A stretch of 64,000 nucleotides of DNA, taken from assembly GCF_024139115.2 (NCBI RefSeq), contig NC_085140.1, positions 163,024,452 to 163,088,451 on the forward strand. The letters run 5' to 3'. A program made the position numbers and the translations under genes. The notes below the pieces were generated by a model, which was not told the DNA's origin, did not search any database, and saw nothing but the letters and a program-made list of their open reading frames with translations. Positions 22,091 through 34,510 of this stretch are shown in pieces. Numbering within the stretch: position 1 is the first letter of the stretch; the number at the start of each line of letters is the position of its first letter. The stretch is from Armigeres subalbatus (lineage: Eukaryota > Arthropoda > Insecta > Diptera > Culicidae).

Positions 22091-22216
22091 CTAGCAGCAC
22101 AAGTCAGATAAAAAAGTTATTCCTCCCTAGCAGCACAAGTCAGATAAAATTTAACTGTAACTAAATCTGGTCACATACGAGCTACAGTAACCTATGTGGA
22201 ACATGAGTGCTACTAG
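22091..22216. repeat. Small MITE with CTAGCAGCAC ends and 37-bp tandem duplication
   Basis: CTAGCAGCACAAGTCAGATA starts at 22127 and the inverse GTGCTACTAG ends at 22216. The left end plus its flank is duplicated: the same 30 or so bases also occur at 22084-22113, 37 bases earlier. Confidence 0.6.
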
Positions 22217-22886
22217 GGCCCGGTAGTTCCTTCAAGAGCTCCACCAGAAATTTCTCCAGGAATTCCTACGGAAGTGAGTACCTCCGAAAGTTCTACTACC
22301 ATTTCTATCGCCACCTAAGAACGAAGACTCGTCTCTAAACGTCCCGCATATAAACCAGGCGGTGAACACGTGGCTGTCATAACAACCAAATTAAGGCATC
22401 TGTGGCAAACGATTCCCTCCGTGCAACTCCAGGTCCAATGCCAACGGATCTCCTCTCGATTAGTGTGATATTACTCCATCCGCTACGAAGCTTCTTCAGC
22501 GTGACCGTCGGCGGCAAAAGTTTTTTATCTGAGCCGCGGATAGCCTAGTCCCGTTCCATTGGTGTCGATAATTATCTCGAAAAGATACGTGTCGTCCCTG
22601 GCTATGCTGGGTAGTATACCATGAAGTCAAGAACCTCTCCAAATGCGCAGGAAGGTTCCAAGCAGCACGTGGAGGTTCACCAAAGTACACAGCTGACTGT
22701 TTTACCCCAGTAGTGTCGTGGTCGTCCAGCCCATCATACATTAGAGAGCCAAAGGGTCACCTGGCGACGCGTGGTTATCGATCACAAGGGACCTGCCAAC
22801 CGCACACGTCTATGAGCCACACATTAACTAACACGGTTCTTAAAACCTTTTTGAAACTGTGTGGCAAGTATCCCTCACCACACCCA
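22217..22886. other. Balanced-composition stretch, unrecognised
   Basis: After a short AATTCC remnant (to about 22300) comes about 550 bases of higher GC with an 81-codon minus frame (22496-22741), no known motif. Possibly the remnant of a coding mobile element. Confidence 0.35.
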
Positions 22887-23022
22887 AGACCAACATTTGA
22901 AAAGGGCGTAACAGCCAAAATTTATTCCTCCTGATTCTTTGTCTACATATATAGCTGTATATGTGGACGAAGAATCAGAAAGAATAATTTTTGGCTGTTA
23001 CGCCCTTTTCAAATGTTGGTCT
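22887..23022. repeat. 136-bp hairpin MITE
   Basis: Near-perfect palindrome: GACCAACATTTGAAAAGGGC at the left is inverted at the right (GCCCTTTTCAAATGTTGGTC), and the centre (GATTCTTTGTCTACATATA / TATATGTGGACGAAGAATC) also pairs. No clear target duplication. Confidence 0.85.
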
Positions 23023-25294
23023 AGCCATCAGCCGCAACAAGCACTTACCCCAACCAACTCGTGAAGAAAATTAAGAAAAGAGATATAAGTTAAGTGATCT
23101 CTTAATTAATGTAAAAATGCAAAACTATTCGATTTAGGCAACACAAAAAAAAACTTATTTCTTTTATTTTTCAAACAGATTGTTTATTAAAGTTTGTTTA
23201 AACACTGGTGTTGAAAAACTCGTGGTAATAGAAAAACTTGCTTGAAAAATAATCACGAAAGGAAACACATTAAAAACTACGTAAAAAATGTGTAAAAATG
23301 CACGGATAAACAAACATCATTCGATTTTAGCAACATTTTTTTCACTGCTATACCTACGTGTCGAATGAAATTGAATTCTTCGTTAATAAATGCAATCATT
23401 TGCGATAAAACTGGATGATAGATTGTCAAATGTGTCACAGAGAGGGCACCTGCAAACAAATTCAAGGTTTGCTCCGATTCATCGAGCGAAGTCGATTGGT
23501 ACTCTTCAAGATTAGAATCGTTGCTTTTCGGTAGAATGAGCAGCCACGCATCGTTAAGTGCATTGGCATTAATCACAGCTCAAAATTTACGTGTTTGTCA
23601 CGTGATTATACAAATTCAAGTAAATGATGAACATAGCAAATAATCTACACAGGCAGTAGTAGTGGTAGTGTTCAATGAACGCCCAGCTACGAGGCGGGAT
23701 GTGATGCCAATATCAAGTGCAGTGATAATAATCCCATTCAACAAGCATTGCGCCAACCAAAAGACGCATTGCCTTGTCACGCTGTCTTTCGGCGTCATCC
23801 GCAGGTCCGCATGAGTTCAAATAAGTTTTATGATGCAAACCAGGGAAACAATCTTGCAAGAGGCGTGTGACACACCTCTGCACTAGATAGAATTGAGGCA
23901 ATGATGATGACGATGATGAAATGGGCAAGCAACGATAACAACCATGCGGCTCGTGTCTTGTTTGTTTCGCGTTTCAACGTCCAACATGCGTACGTACACA
24001 TGGAAAAGTAGAACGAAAGCTAAAGCGCAGTGTTCGATGGAAAACAACCAAGCGCCGCCATCTACCGTCGCGTCCGGCGGAGGGTTTCCTTGTACCATGA
24101 CCTTGCGTTCCACAGCTGGGTCAGTTCAACCAAGTAGGTACCGAATTGCAGGGATAATTTTAGATATTTTCAAATATTCTAACAAACCACCCACGATTGC
24201 GACGAATGTGTGTAGGAGGGGAGATATTGGTGGAGTGAAATGAAAACGTTTCATAGATTTTTTCTAAATTTGAATAAGGAAAAATATGTCGAAAACAGAG
24301 CGTAAAAAATGACATTTTCAAATCTGAACTATCTCATACTTGATTATTAATCCATTTATTAAAAACATTTAAATTTTCGATTGGGAGATATAACATTTTT
24401 TATCGAGAGTTAAGTTTGCTACCATATTAGTGCAACTACGTAACACATGAACGCGCTTGGCGTTCATAATCACGTGTAGTTTTGTCATAAGACTTGATTT
24501 ATTTTTCATGAAAACTGCGCTTCGGATCATTGTGATCAACGCGGAATAATCTGGTTAAAGCCGATTAATTATTTGATCACATTATTTTGCAGTTCAAGAT
24601 GGACTTTGAGATTTATTGTTGTACAACAACACTTAGCTGCACATGTCAGGATCTTTTTTTACAAACACCATAGCAAGTCACACACACGTTACAGCTCCTT
24701 AAAATGCGCTAAAGTAACATACGCAAGCTTGTGCTATTTGGGTGCTGACGCAGAACCTCATGTGTTATGGAGGCTGGTCAGACACTTTTCTGAAAGAATA
24801 TTTTGGTTTGCTCGTGGAGCACAAATATTGAATTCAAACCATCGCAACCATTCGCTGAGTGCGTCATGCGACTGTGAACTTTGCTCTGTGTTCAACTTTT
24901 TTTTTCGTTGCACACATTTATTAACGAGTTACGTGAACTTTAGAAATCTGTATTTTTGTTTGTCGTTCAAACTGCATGAGTACAATGTTGATAGGTGATA
25001 ATATTGTTGTAATGCAATTCGTGATAGCAGATAAAGGTATAATGAAAGACAGTTTGTTATAAAATTCTACTGTACTTTATAAAAATATTATGAGATTTTT
25101 TAATGTTTAAAATGTGTTCGAACTTGACATATTTTTCCTATTTTTATCCCCGTGCTTTCGTAGTGAGCAATTTTTCTTAGCACTAAAAATATCATGTCAT
25201 AACTGTTTCTAAAAATGTTTAAAACTTTGAACAATAGCTTTCAAAATTATTTTCAGAAAATCGGTGAATCGGTGCTTAAATGCATTTTGTTTCC
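23023..25294. other. Non-coding stretch without recognised features
   Basis: Mostly AT-rich, apparently single-copy sequence. A more GC-rich patch lies at 23940-24130. A 141-codon frame (24573-24998) has no recognisable domain and biased composition; I do not call it. Confidence 0.4.
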
Positions 25295-25547
25295 CTTGTC
25301 ATAAGACAAGTTTGTACAATCCCATTGAAATTCCAGCACTTAATTGTATTTTGGCAGATACGTATTTCGACCTCAACAGTAAGGCCGTCTTCAGTGTCTC
25401 GTACTTGACTCGACTACGAGACACTGAAGACGGCCTTACTGTTGAGCTCGAAATACGTATCTGTCAAGATACAATTAAGTGGTGGAATTTCAATGGGATT
25501 GTACAAACTCGTCTTATGACAAGTAAAGACATTCCACTAAAAAGCTC
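25295..25547. repeat. Palindromic hairpin element (TACGTATTTCGACCTCAAC family)
   Basis: CTTGTCATAAGAC at 25295-25307 is inverted at 25511-25523, and the two arms pair almost base for base through AGATACGTATTTCGACCTCA and AAGGCCGTCTTCAGTGTCTC to a centre near 25410. The outer end (GTAAAGACATTCCACTAAAA) to 25547 is kept only on the right. Other copies: 940-1075, 18022-18168, 27509-27955, 36941-37085, 58923-59095. Confidence 0.9.
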
Positions 25548-26360
25548 AAAATAATTTTCTTAGCATTTTGTTTGAAATTTCAAGGTTCAAAATAGATTCA
25601 GTGAGTTTGTGCCGTCATGTGGGAGCGAATCAGGGGCTTGCTCATGGAAGTATTATTTCAAGCCTGCTTGAAGAGAAGATCTTCCACCGTGGATGCCGGA
25701 AGGTTCCCATACCGGACATTTCCCCAAATGACACTAACGGGAGCCTATAATTGTGTATAGAAGCTATTTCTCAACCAGTCTGGAGCATCTGGAGCGTTGT
25801 TCAGAGTTTGATGGTGTAAAAGTTCAGGCGTCATAAAAATATCAGTATAGCTCTTCAGCTCTCAAAAAAAAATATAAAAAAATGGACATTGGGCATGATT
25901 TAAATTTCCCATTATAGAAAATAGTACTAATTTACTGGGTAAAGGACCCATGCCCGAGCTAAATGATCTTGACTTTGCTTTTCAAGTAGATATCGCCATA
26001 TCACCATCAAACATCTCAATTAATGATCATGAATCACACAGTAACAAAATTTCCATTTTCTCAACACCATTTAATGATGTGAATAAAATACCTGAAATGT
26101 TTTAGTTGCACGATGACTTCAAATCCAAATTTCAAAAAGATTCATCTCTCAAAAGATATTTTCTTCTTTCGGAAGCTCTTATCTATGTGAACAACTCTTT
26201 TCATATTCTGTCACCGATTGTGAAATCAATATGAGTCGAGTTATTGGAAAAAGAAAAGTAATGATTAATTAATTAATGCAATAAAAGAAATTTGAGCCAT
26301 TCTAGAAAAACAAAAAAACAATGATTTTTAAAAAAATATATGAAAAAAATATGTGATGAA

Positions 26361-26902
26361 TATTTTCTGGCCCGTCAGCAGGTGTAAAATTTGAAAACTG
26401 GCCCGTGACTTGAAAAGGTTGGACAGGCCTGCCCTAAATGCTACTCCCTCCCCCGCATCCAACTTGTTACGAAAAAACTGGTTAAGGATTGCTATATGAA
26501 AATTTGTAGGGATTTCGACTGGATTAGTTGCTAATAATTAAGATATTCGGGTTTCAGTCACATGAAAATTCTGATAATTTCAAATCATTGCCAACGTTTC
26601 GATCCGGGTGTTTGGATCTTCATCAAGGTTCGAGCCCTGATGAAGAGCCAAATCCCCGGATCGAAACGTTGGCAATGTCCTCTAATTATCAACATTTATA
26701 TGTGACTGAAAGCCGAATATCCTAATTATTACCAACTAATCCAGTCGAAATCCCTACAAATTTTCATATAGCAATCCTTAACCAGTTTTTTCGCAACAAG
26801 TTGGATCTGGTGGATGGAGTAGATTTTAGGGCAGGCCTGTCCAACCTTTTCAAGTCACGGGCCAATTTTCAGGTTGTATACCTGCTGACGGGCCAGAAAA
26901 TA
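26361..26902. mobile_element. 540-bp palindrome with hAT-like ends
   Basis: The arms pair from TATTTTCTGGCCCGTCAGCA at 26361 to its inverse ending at 26902, with a centre near 26632. Each arm contains an outward-facing sequence CAGGCCTGTCCAACCTTTTC AAG plus CACGGGCCA, the same type of end as the hAT element at 60862. The central part has GCCAACGTTTCGATCCGG in both orientations. The arm segment around GGTGGATGGAGTAGATTTTA recurs at 27360-27412. Confidence 0.85.
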
Positions 26903-27359
26903 TAATATAATATACTGAATACTTTTGCCTATCAGTGTATAAGCCAGGGCACTAGACTAAAAACTGTGCCCCATCCCAAGACGTCGAGGACCCAAGGAGT
27001 GTACATTAATCTTCTTAGCCAAAGTCACTCCCAACGATTCGTAATTCATCTTTCCCCCTGAATGTGAAACGGTTGGTACGGCTGTCCCCGTTTCTTCCTT
27101 TCGTAGATTCAAAACTCTTCGTTGATCATGTTATTTATTACTAAATAATCTGATTGCCGGAAAGTTATGGATTTTCTCCCAAATTCAAGCCTGCACGGTG
27201 GGCCTGGCCGTTTTAATACTTGTGTCATATTTATGATATGCTGCAAATATTAATGCAGACAAGAAAATGTTCGGAAATACAACCTACATTTCCAGGATGC
27301 TTTTCAATACTGGCTGTGCATGTGCTAAGGCAAGACAAGTCAAGACAAGACAAGTTGGA

Positions 27360-27412
27360 TCCGGTGGATGGAGTAGATTTTAGGGCAGGCCTGTCCAACC
27401 TTTTCAACCTTT
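27360..27412 (+). repeat. Duplicate of the palindrome's outer arm
   Basis: GTGGATGGAGTAGATTTTAG then GGCAGGCCTGTCCAACC repeats 26814-26855 almost exactly, then stops at a T-rich tract. Confidence 0.75.
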
Positions 27413-27508
27413 TTTTTGGAAGCTATATGAAAAGTTTTTTTTTGTCTTTATTAGCGAGACTTTCAGCCCTAGGCTGGCTCGTCTCATTATGAAAAGTTGT
27501 TAAGAAAA

Positions 27509-27955
27509 TTATTTTGGGCTTTTTAGTGGAATGTCTTCACTTGTCATAAGACGAGTTTGTACAATCCCATTGAAATTTCACCACTTACCTTCCACCACCA
27601 AGTCGAGTCAAGTACGAGACACTGAAGACGGCCTTACTGTTGAGGTCGAAATACGTATCTGTCAAAATACAATTAAGGTCACTCCTGACGGAATCCAAGT
27701 TTAAAAGTGCTCGCGTTTTCGGGGGCACACCACTCGATACGGAAGCAACGCAGAACTGTCATTTTTATTATTTCACGCATGCTGCAACGCAGCAAAGCTA
27801 AATCAATAAAAAATGACAGTTGTGCGCCGCCTCTGAATCGAGTGGTGTGCCCCTAACGCGAGCACTTTTGAACTTGGATTCCGTCGAAATGACTGTTTCT
27901 AAAATGGAGGATTTCAATGGGATTGTACAAACTCGTCTTATGACAAATGAAAAGT
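27509..27955. mobile_element. Hairpin-family element split by a nested MITE
   Basis: GGCTTTTTAGTGGAATGTCT begins at 27509; CTTGTCATAAGACGAGTTTG and, after the nested insertion, CAAACTCGTCTTATGACAAA show the two inverted ends. GAGACACTGAAGACGGCCTT and GAGGTCGAAATACGTATCTG form the centre. The body is interrupted at 27678-27893. Confidence 0.8.
27678..27893. repeat. Nested 216-bp MITE
   Basis: Terminal inverted repeats of about 40 bases: GTCACTCCTGACGGAATCCA at the left, inverse TGGATTCCGTCGAAATGAC at the right, with AAAGTGCTCGCG and GGGCACACCACTCGAT also paired. Lies inside the hairpin-family copy and is therefore younger. Confidence 0.85.
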
Positions 27956-30912
27956 TGGTTACATATTAGAAAAGTCAAAAGAGGGAATAGATCACATTTT
28001 TTTTGCTGAAGCGTCAATTTGTCTGTAATTTGAATATACTATCGAGACCTTCATATGGGCTTTAGGATTTCATCCATCTCAAACGGGGTTATTGCAAGCT
28101 GAGAAGTGGCAAAATTGCGATAGTTTTGTAGAATTTGAAGAAAATCGATGCTGTACGAAAATTGGCGTCGTGTTCAACAGTTGAAGTTACTAAAAATATT
28201 CTTGTTTTTATGATAAATACCTCCGTTTACGTGATCACTTTGACCAAGTTTGCCTCATTTTTCTAAGTGTGACACGTAAAATAGCAGCTGTTCTATGCAA
28301 ACAAATAAATAATCGATTTTTAATTTATTTGGATTGAATTTTACAAGCTAGCGCAGTTTAAATTAATTTCGCAGCATGTTCAATTTATGGTTGCGGTATT
28401 TGCATTTTCCAAATATGTGCATAAAAATACATTTAAAATTATAAAATATTTTTATCTGTGCTTGATTACTGCTAAAATATAAAATAAGGAACCAAAAGTT
28501 AACTTCATCATATGGGAGCTATAAGATGAACAATCCGAGAAGTTTTTCAACATAAGGCAAATATTTAAAAACAATTATGTCTCTCCCCCTCGGTCTTTGG
28601 CCTAGATATAATATTTTGAGAGGGCAACAAAAAAATCGAATAATTTAAAGGATTTTCAACACATTGTTTAACAAATCCGAGAAGTTTTTTTTTAATTTTT
28701 TATCATTTTATTATTTCTTTTTTTATTATTCCCTACCGCATTTGACCTTTCGGAGATCAATAGGGTAAAAAAAATCGAGGATACTCGCGCCAAAAAAATT
28801 GTTAGAACAAATAATTTCCAGTGAGAAACGTCCACATTTTAAATTCCGCCTAAAAGTTGTCACAGTGTGTCTAGTGTCACAATAAGTGAAGAAATGTGAA
28901 GTATCATGAGAAAACAAAAACCATTCGATTTTGGCAACATAAATGTGTTGCCAATATCGAAAGGGGTCTGTATTATTATGAGAGCCATGTTATGAAAAAT
29001 CTGAAAAGTAGAAAATAAATACATCAAATAACCTTGTGAACGTATTACACAATAACTGATTCCATGTTCAGCCGAACGACATCCTGCGAATTTTATTTGA
29101 ATGGTAATCGGATTCCATCGAACGGAAAATCCATGCCTTCCCCACAGCTGATTCAGTGCGGTCTCCATTTATCCAAATCGACAGTTTTTTTTTCGCGCTC
29201 TTTCTCATTTGAACCCGATAAAAAACCTTCTCTGCATAGTACATGAACTACGTGATCAAAATCAGGCAGTGGTTTAATGCTGGTAAAAGGCAGGCACACG
29301 TCAGTAAAGTTAGGGGCATACAGTCCAAAGTGTTCGGTTAATCATTGTGGGTATTTTCATCCAGTTAAAACTGTTTTCAGTAACAAATAAAAATTATTGA
29401 ATAACGATAATTCGCCGAACAGCTTATTCTGGTTTTAAATTTTGCCTCCAACTCGATTAAGTAGTCCCCTTAGTAATAATGTATTATTGTTATCGAAACT
29501 CCTCTATTGATAAATTGATGCCACACCCCCTCGTAGTGACTGAATCGTATCGACAACGAGTCAACATCTAAACGATGAATGCAATTTCGTCGGCAGAGCT
29601 GAGTGTAGATTGCCATTTGTACGAAAGTAATGAAGACATAACATCGTTTCCCGAACCAATATTAATTGGTCTTCCTATGCTGGCGTGACACTTTTGATTG
29701 TTTTTTTTTGACATTTTTTTTGTTTTGGTCAACATTCGGAGCAACACAATTTCTCAAACCCTGGTACGGTTGCGGAACAAACATTGAGGTTGTTCCCGTG
29801 TAAGGAGTTGATTGGAATGGTCATAGGATCAATTAGTGGTAATGGTTATTTGCATTCTTTATGCGTTGGGTATTTTAATGTCATGGAGAGAAGGTCGTAC
29901 AATGTTAAACTAGTTGCTCTTGTTAATGATGACAAGACGGATTCTGTTGTGTAAGACCTGATCGGATAGTAAGCTTGTGACTTATTTTAAATTGGACTAT
30001 CCTCCAAAGTGTCAAAAAAATGGTTCACGAAATTTTTCCAAACTTCTCAGCATTCCGAAACAAAAATGGAAAAGATTGTCTCAAATCTTCCTGCATTGAA
30101 AAATATCAAAACCCATAGAATAGGACAAGCAATAAATCACAATTCTCCAATTTCCAAGAATTCGATAATTGATTTGACCGGCATTGTAACTGTAAAACAC
30201 AATAAATGCAACCCAGCAATGTAGCCGTTCCACTGCATCAGTCACACTGATTATTATCAACTAGTCAACAGCCAATCAATGGAGGGGTCACTGAAACGAG
30301 CTACCGAGCTGCGTTTTGTCGTGCTGGAGAGTCAGAACAAGAATCCCTTACACATCACTTCGTATCAACTAGCGTGAATGCCCTCGGTGGATTGTTCGCT
30401 CTTCTTCTTCGACTTCAGCGCGAACCTCTTGACTGATGCGCGCGCGATGGTTTGTATCCGATGTTCTCATTATGAGCTTAATTGTTCTCGCGACTACTGG
30501 ACATACCACCGCCCATCGAAGTGCAGCGTGCATTAACCGAAGCATACCAACCCGCTTGCAATTCGCTGTCTTCCGAAGGAGAACGCGTTTGGGGCGCAAG
30601 AAGCGAACGATTTTATTTCAGTGGACCCAATATGAATCCAAAGCCATTCGAACCGTTTTATTTTGATAGACCGAAATAAATCTAGCAGAGTCACAGTGAG
30701 TCGTAAGCCAAAGTTTATCGCCACCACATGGCACAGCTTGTCGACCTGCCCGACGTCTACAACAGCTGATACAGAGCAAAATCCTCTGATGATGTCTTTC
30801 GAATCTGTAGGTAGGAATGAATCGGCGGATTCCGGGATTTTATTAACGAAAGTGATTTAGCAATAATATCAGCATCAGCAACGTTGTATTGACGCACTGC
30901 GGTGCATCGACT
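27956..30912. other. Non-coding stretch without recognised features
   Basis: AT-rich sequence to about 30.3 kb, then a more balanced patch (30360-30840) with overlapping short frames on both strands. None has a domain I recognise. Confidence 0.4.
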
Positions 30913-31073
30913 ATGGACACATACATCTTGATATTTTTCATTGCCAGTCGTGGGTTCATGTTTGCAATATGTATATTGTTTCCCATGTATGCAATGCATC
31001 GAGAGGAAGTGGAATTGATTACCAAGCTAGCAAGTTTGGAGTTCATTGAATTGCCAATTCCCTTAAGCAGTAG
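30913..31073 (+). CDS. Hypothetical exon with N-terminal membrane segment
   Basis: ATG at 30913 opens 53 codons ending at a plausible donor (AG then GTAAATG at 31074, phase 2). Residues about 4-27 (YILIFFIASRG...ICILFPMYAM) are hydrophobic, followed by HREEVELITKLASLEFIEL, which looks amphipathic and protein-like. No family is recognised, no second exon was found, and the frame may be chance. Confidence 0.2.
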
Positions 31074-31219
31074 GTAAATGTGAAGCTCGATTGTTTAATT
31101 TCTATAATCTTCAAGCACTAAGTGGTTAATTCTTGGTTCGGAATTATTCGAGAAAACTCAAAAGTAGGAATATCACGAGCAACATGAGCCATTCCGTACG
31201 TTGTGGAACGGCATCTTTG

Positions 31220-31377
31220 CTGCCGTAATCCGAAAAGGTGACGTATACGCCATTTTCCAAAAATGATTAACGAGTTAGTAACGTTAACGAGTAGTACTCA
31301 TAGAGCTCTTTAACAGAAAAATTGAAAACATGCATGTTGTAAAATGGCTGTTACGTCACTTTTCCAGATTACGGTAG
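31220..31377. repeat. 158-bp MITE, CTGCCGTAAT ends (copy 1)
   Basis: CTGCCGTAATCCGAAAAGGT at the left is inverted at the right (ACTTTTCCAGATTACGGTAG); interior has GTTAACGAGTAGTACTCAT. Flanked by TTTG on both sides. A second copy is at 56691-56844. Confidence 0.85.
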
Positions 31378-32044
31378 TTTGGGCATCTAGATGTCAGTTG
31401 TTTTTTATCAAATCTCTTGATACTTCTTGATACTTTCTTCTTCTTTCTGGGTGCTCGTATAGAGCCGTAGTGATAGCATTACCTTTCTCGATTCTCTCAC
31501 AGCAGAATCTTTTGAATGTCACAGTGGTCTACATTTGTGATCCATAGATACTGAGATGCTCAAGGAGCCATAAGGCCTTCAGAATAATCGGGAAAGTAAA
31601 GAAGTAAACCTTGGAGTAAGCCACATTTGCTGGAACTTGCTAGTTTTCTCCATTTTGTTTGAGTTTGGATCAATGGATCCATTCGGTTATCTACTCACAG
31701 AACCCATACAGAAAACGCTTTGTACATAATTAAGAATTTTGTTAAGTTCAATCCAGATGTTCTAGGTTTTCTAAATCGCTGAACGATTTGTTCAGATAAA
31801 TCCATCTGACCATGTTAAAATAGGTTCCTAGAGCTTCTTGGTATGATTTAGATTTTGGATATGTTCGTTCCAGATGTCTGAAGTTCTCCAAGTCGTTCAG
31901 TCAAGATTACTTAAGTTCTCCACATTGCTCCTAAGATTCAAACTTATTGATATACTGCGACAATCAATACAAACACTATGCCAATTGTACTCCATCATGG
32001 TCTAAGACTCTCTTGGTGTAGTTCAGACTTTTTCATCCTACTCA
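31378..32044. other. No recognisable feature
   Basis: AT-rich DNA; no supported gene. Confidence 0.35.
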
Positions 32045-32670
32045 GACTGAACATTTCCTTAGTTCGTCGTCAATCGTGTTTTGTACGTCAGGAAGATAGT
32101 TCGCGCAATCCGTCAGAATTTGTTCTGTTTGGTGTGGTTGAAATAAAAATTAATTAATTCACGCTCGTGTTTTTTTGCAGCAAGCAAATAGTTCACGCGG
32201 TCCGAAGTGCGCGTTTTATCGTGTTTTGAACAGCACATAGAACGATCGCGCGATCATCCGAAATGTTTTGTTCTCCTTTGTGCGGCCGGTATGTAAATTA
32301 ATCGTGGTAGAACATTTTAAAAGCGTATAACTTTATCCCATCCTATAGATCGCATCGCTTACCGAAGTAAATCTAGATAAAGTATCTTTTGTAACTAACA
32401 CAATACCCTATCCCAGGACAATCGTGAAGATGCAGAGGTATTCTCGATCTCTAGCAGCAACGAGAATCGGACAAACAATCCTTCCCTTCCTATCTGACCG
32501 TAAGGACGTGTCCAGCTCCGTTATTGACTGAAAATATATGAGCTTTCGGAATGTAAGCATCATGAATCTGACACCAAGCCCATTCATTTTGTTCTCTGTA
32601 CAATTCTGCAAGTTCTGGTCAATCACAGAAAGCAACTACGAATTGTACGGTCATGCTTATCTCAAACAAA
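32045..32670 (+). mobile_element. Retroposon copy with CG-rich head
   Basis: In plus orientation: a CG-rich head (GAACGATCGCGCGATCATCC, GTGCGGCCGGTA), a middle with GATGCAGAGGTATTCTCGATC, and a 3' module ending GCAACTACGAATTGTACGGTC ATGCTTATC. The same order is found inverted at 45517-46196 and 51395-53150. Ends and target duplication were not resolved here. Confidence 0.6.
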
Positions 32671-33099
32671 AGTTTTCCTCATTAAGTAGTTCCAAAATTC
32701 ATGAACTCCTAAATGTCTAAATTTCGAATTTCTTCATATTGGCATTATTGGTAGTTCCAACGCGCCGAGATGGAAATATTGGGTCACCATTAAAATCTAA
32801 AGTCTGGAGGTCGAAAACACAACTAATTTGCTTTTCTGCTCTCTGATGCATTCAACCCATTTCCCTAACATTCTAAATCGTTTAAACGGTTACCCATACT
32901 GTCACTTTGGATGATGAATTCTGTATTCTAAAAATTCCAAAAACATAAAATCAACAATTTCTGAATACATTAAATTCATAATTTCCTAATGTCCTAGATT
33001 CCAGAATTCTTAATCCCTAAATTCATTTATTTCAAAACTCCTGAACTCTTAACTCCTGAATTATTATATTCTTTAATAACTAAACTCTCAAGTTCCTAA

Positions 33100-33374
33100 A
33101 TTGAGGGCGTCAAACGCAAAGGGGTGTAAGTGACAAAAAGTTAGTTTTGAGAAAATTGAGTGCAAAGTTTTTTAATATTTTTTCGCTTCATACAAATTGT
33201 ATAGAAGTTAAAAAAAATACAAATTTTCTGTGAATTTTCACATTTTTCATAAACATCGTACAAACTATATCAACATATTGGAGCAAAGCTCTAGATCCAA
33301 AGCATTTTTTGCTGTAGTCATGTCAATTTTGACCAAAATGTCACTTATACCCCTCTGCTTCTAACTCCCTCAAT
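33100..33374. repeat. MITE, ATTGAGGG ends
   Basis: ATTGAGGGCGTCAAACGCAA AGGGGTGTAAGTGAC at the left is inverted, with changes, at the right (GTCACTTATACCCCTCTGCT ... CCCTCAAT). Inserted in the AATTCC array. Confidence 0.75.
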
Positions 33375-34366
33375 TATCAAATTCCTGAATTTCTACAATC
33401 CATAGCTCCTGAAATCCTAGATACCAAAATACCTGAATGCATAAATTTCTAAATTCTTAAATTCCCAACACTCATGAATTCCTTAGTTCCAGAATCCTAA
33501 AATCACTAAATCCCCAAAATTCCTTGATTCCCAAATTCATAAATTGCTAAATTTAAAAATATCTAAATTTCCCAACTCCAGAATTCCTAAATTCTTGAAA
33601 TTCGAAATTCCGTAATTCCAAAACTCTTGAACTCTTGACCCCATAAAGTCATGAATGAAAACGCCTGAGCCTACCAAATAAACGAACTTGAAAAAAAGTC
33701 ATGAATTCCCCTGTTCTGAAATTCTTAAGTTCCTTAGGACCTAAATTCCTCAGTTCTGAAATTGTTGAGTTCCTTAATTCAAAATTCTTGAAATCTTTAA
33801 TTCTCAAATTTTATAATTCCAGAATCATAAATCTTAAATTCATTATTTCCTAAATTCATAAATTCCTGAATTCTCAAATTCCCGAGCTTCTAAATGACCA
33901 AATATCTGCTGAATTCTGAAATTCATATGTTCCTTAATTTTTGAATTCCTAAATTCCTAAATTCTTGAATTCCTAAGTTCTCAGTTTCACAAATTCTTGT
34001 ATTCCCATGAACTGAAATCTACGAATTCCCAAATTCCTAATTTCCTGAATGCTACATTTTTCCCAAATGCCTACATTTTTCAATTCCAAAATGTATAAAT
34101 TCCTAAATTCCAGATCTCCTACATTCCCTAATTTCTGTTTTTCTAAATTTTAAAATCCCAAATTCTTGACATCCTATATACCCAAATTCCTGAATTCGGA
34201 ATCCATATATGTTTAAGTTTCTTCATTTCTAAATTCCTAAATCCATAAATTCATAAATTTCTCAATTTCTGTATTTTTGTAATTCTAAATTTATGAATCT
34301 CCGACTTTCTAAATTACTAAATTCCAAAATTCCTGGATTTCATAAATTCATTAATTCCTCCACATC

Positions 34367-34510
34367 CACAAAGTCCGTCCCGCTCCTAGGGGGGGGGGGG
34401 GGTTCCGAGCAGCGTGACGACTCTTACAAAAATTTTAGAGTTTTAATACAAAAAGTGTGACGAAAGTGGGTTGAAAATCACCGATTTTTGCGTGACGTAT
34501 TTTATGGATA
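34367..34510. repeat. Harbinger-type MITE copy with a 14-G run
   Basis: CATCCACAAAGTCCGTCCCGC at the left and GCGTGACGTATTTTATGGATA at the right correspond to the ends of 20425-20587. A run of 14 G (34389-34402) follows the left end, a slippery tract likely to vary in length. Confidence 0.65.

Noticed and set aside
21569..22111. Several frames on both strands in the TTCC array
   Set aside because: The array lacks stops by composition; residues are almost only F, S, R, E, K, L.
24573..24998. 141-codon plus-strand frame as a gene
   Set aside because: No domain, no splice context, low-complexity Phe/Ser/Leu-rich composition from AT-rich DNA.
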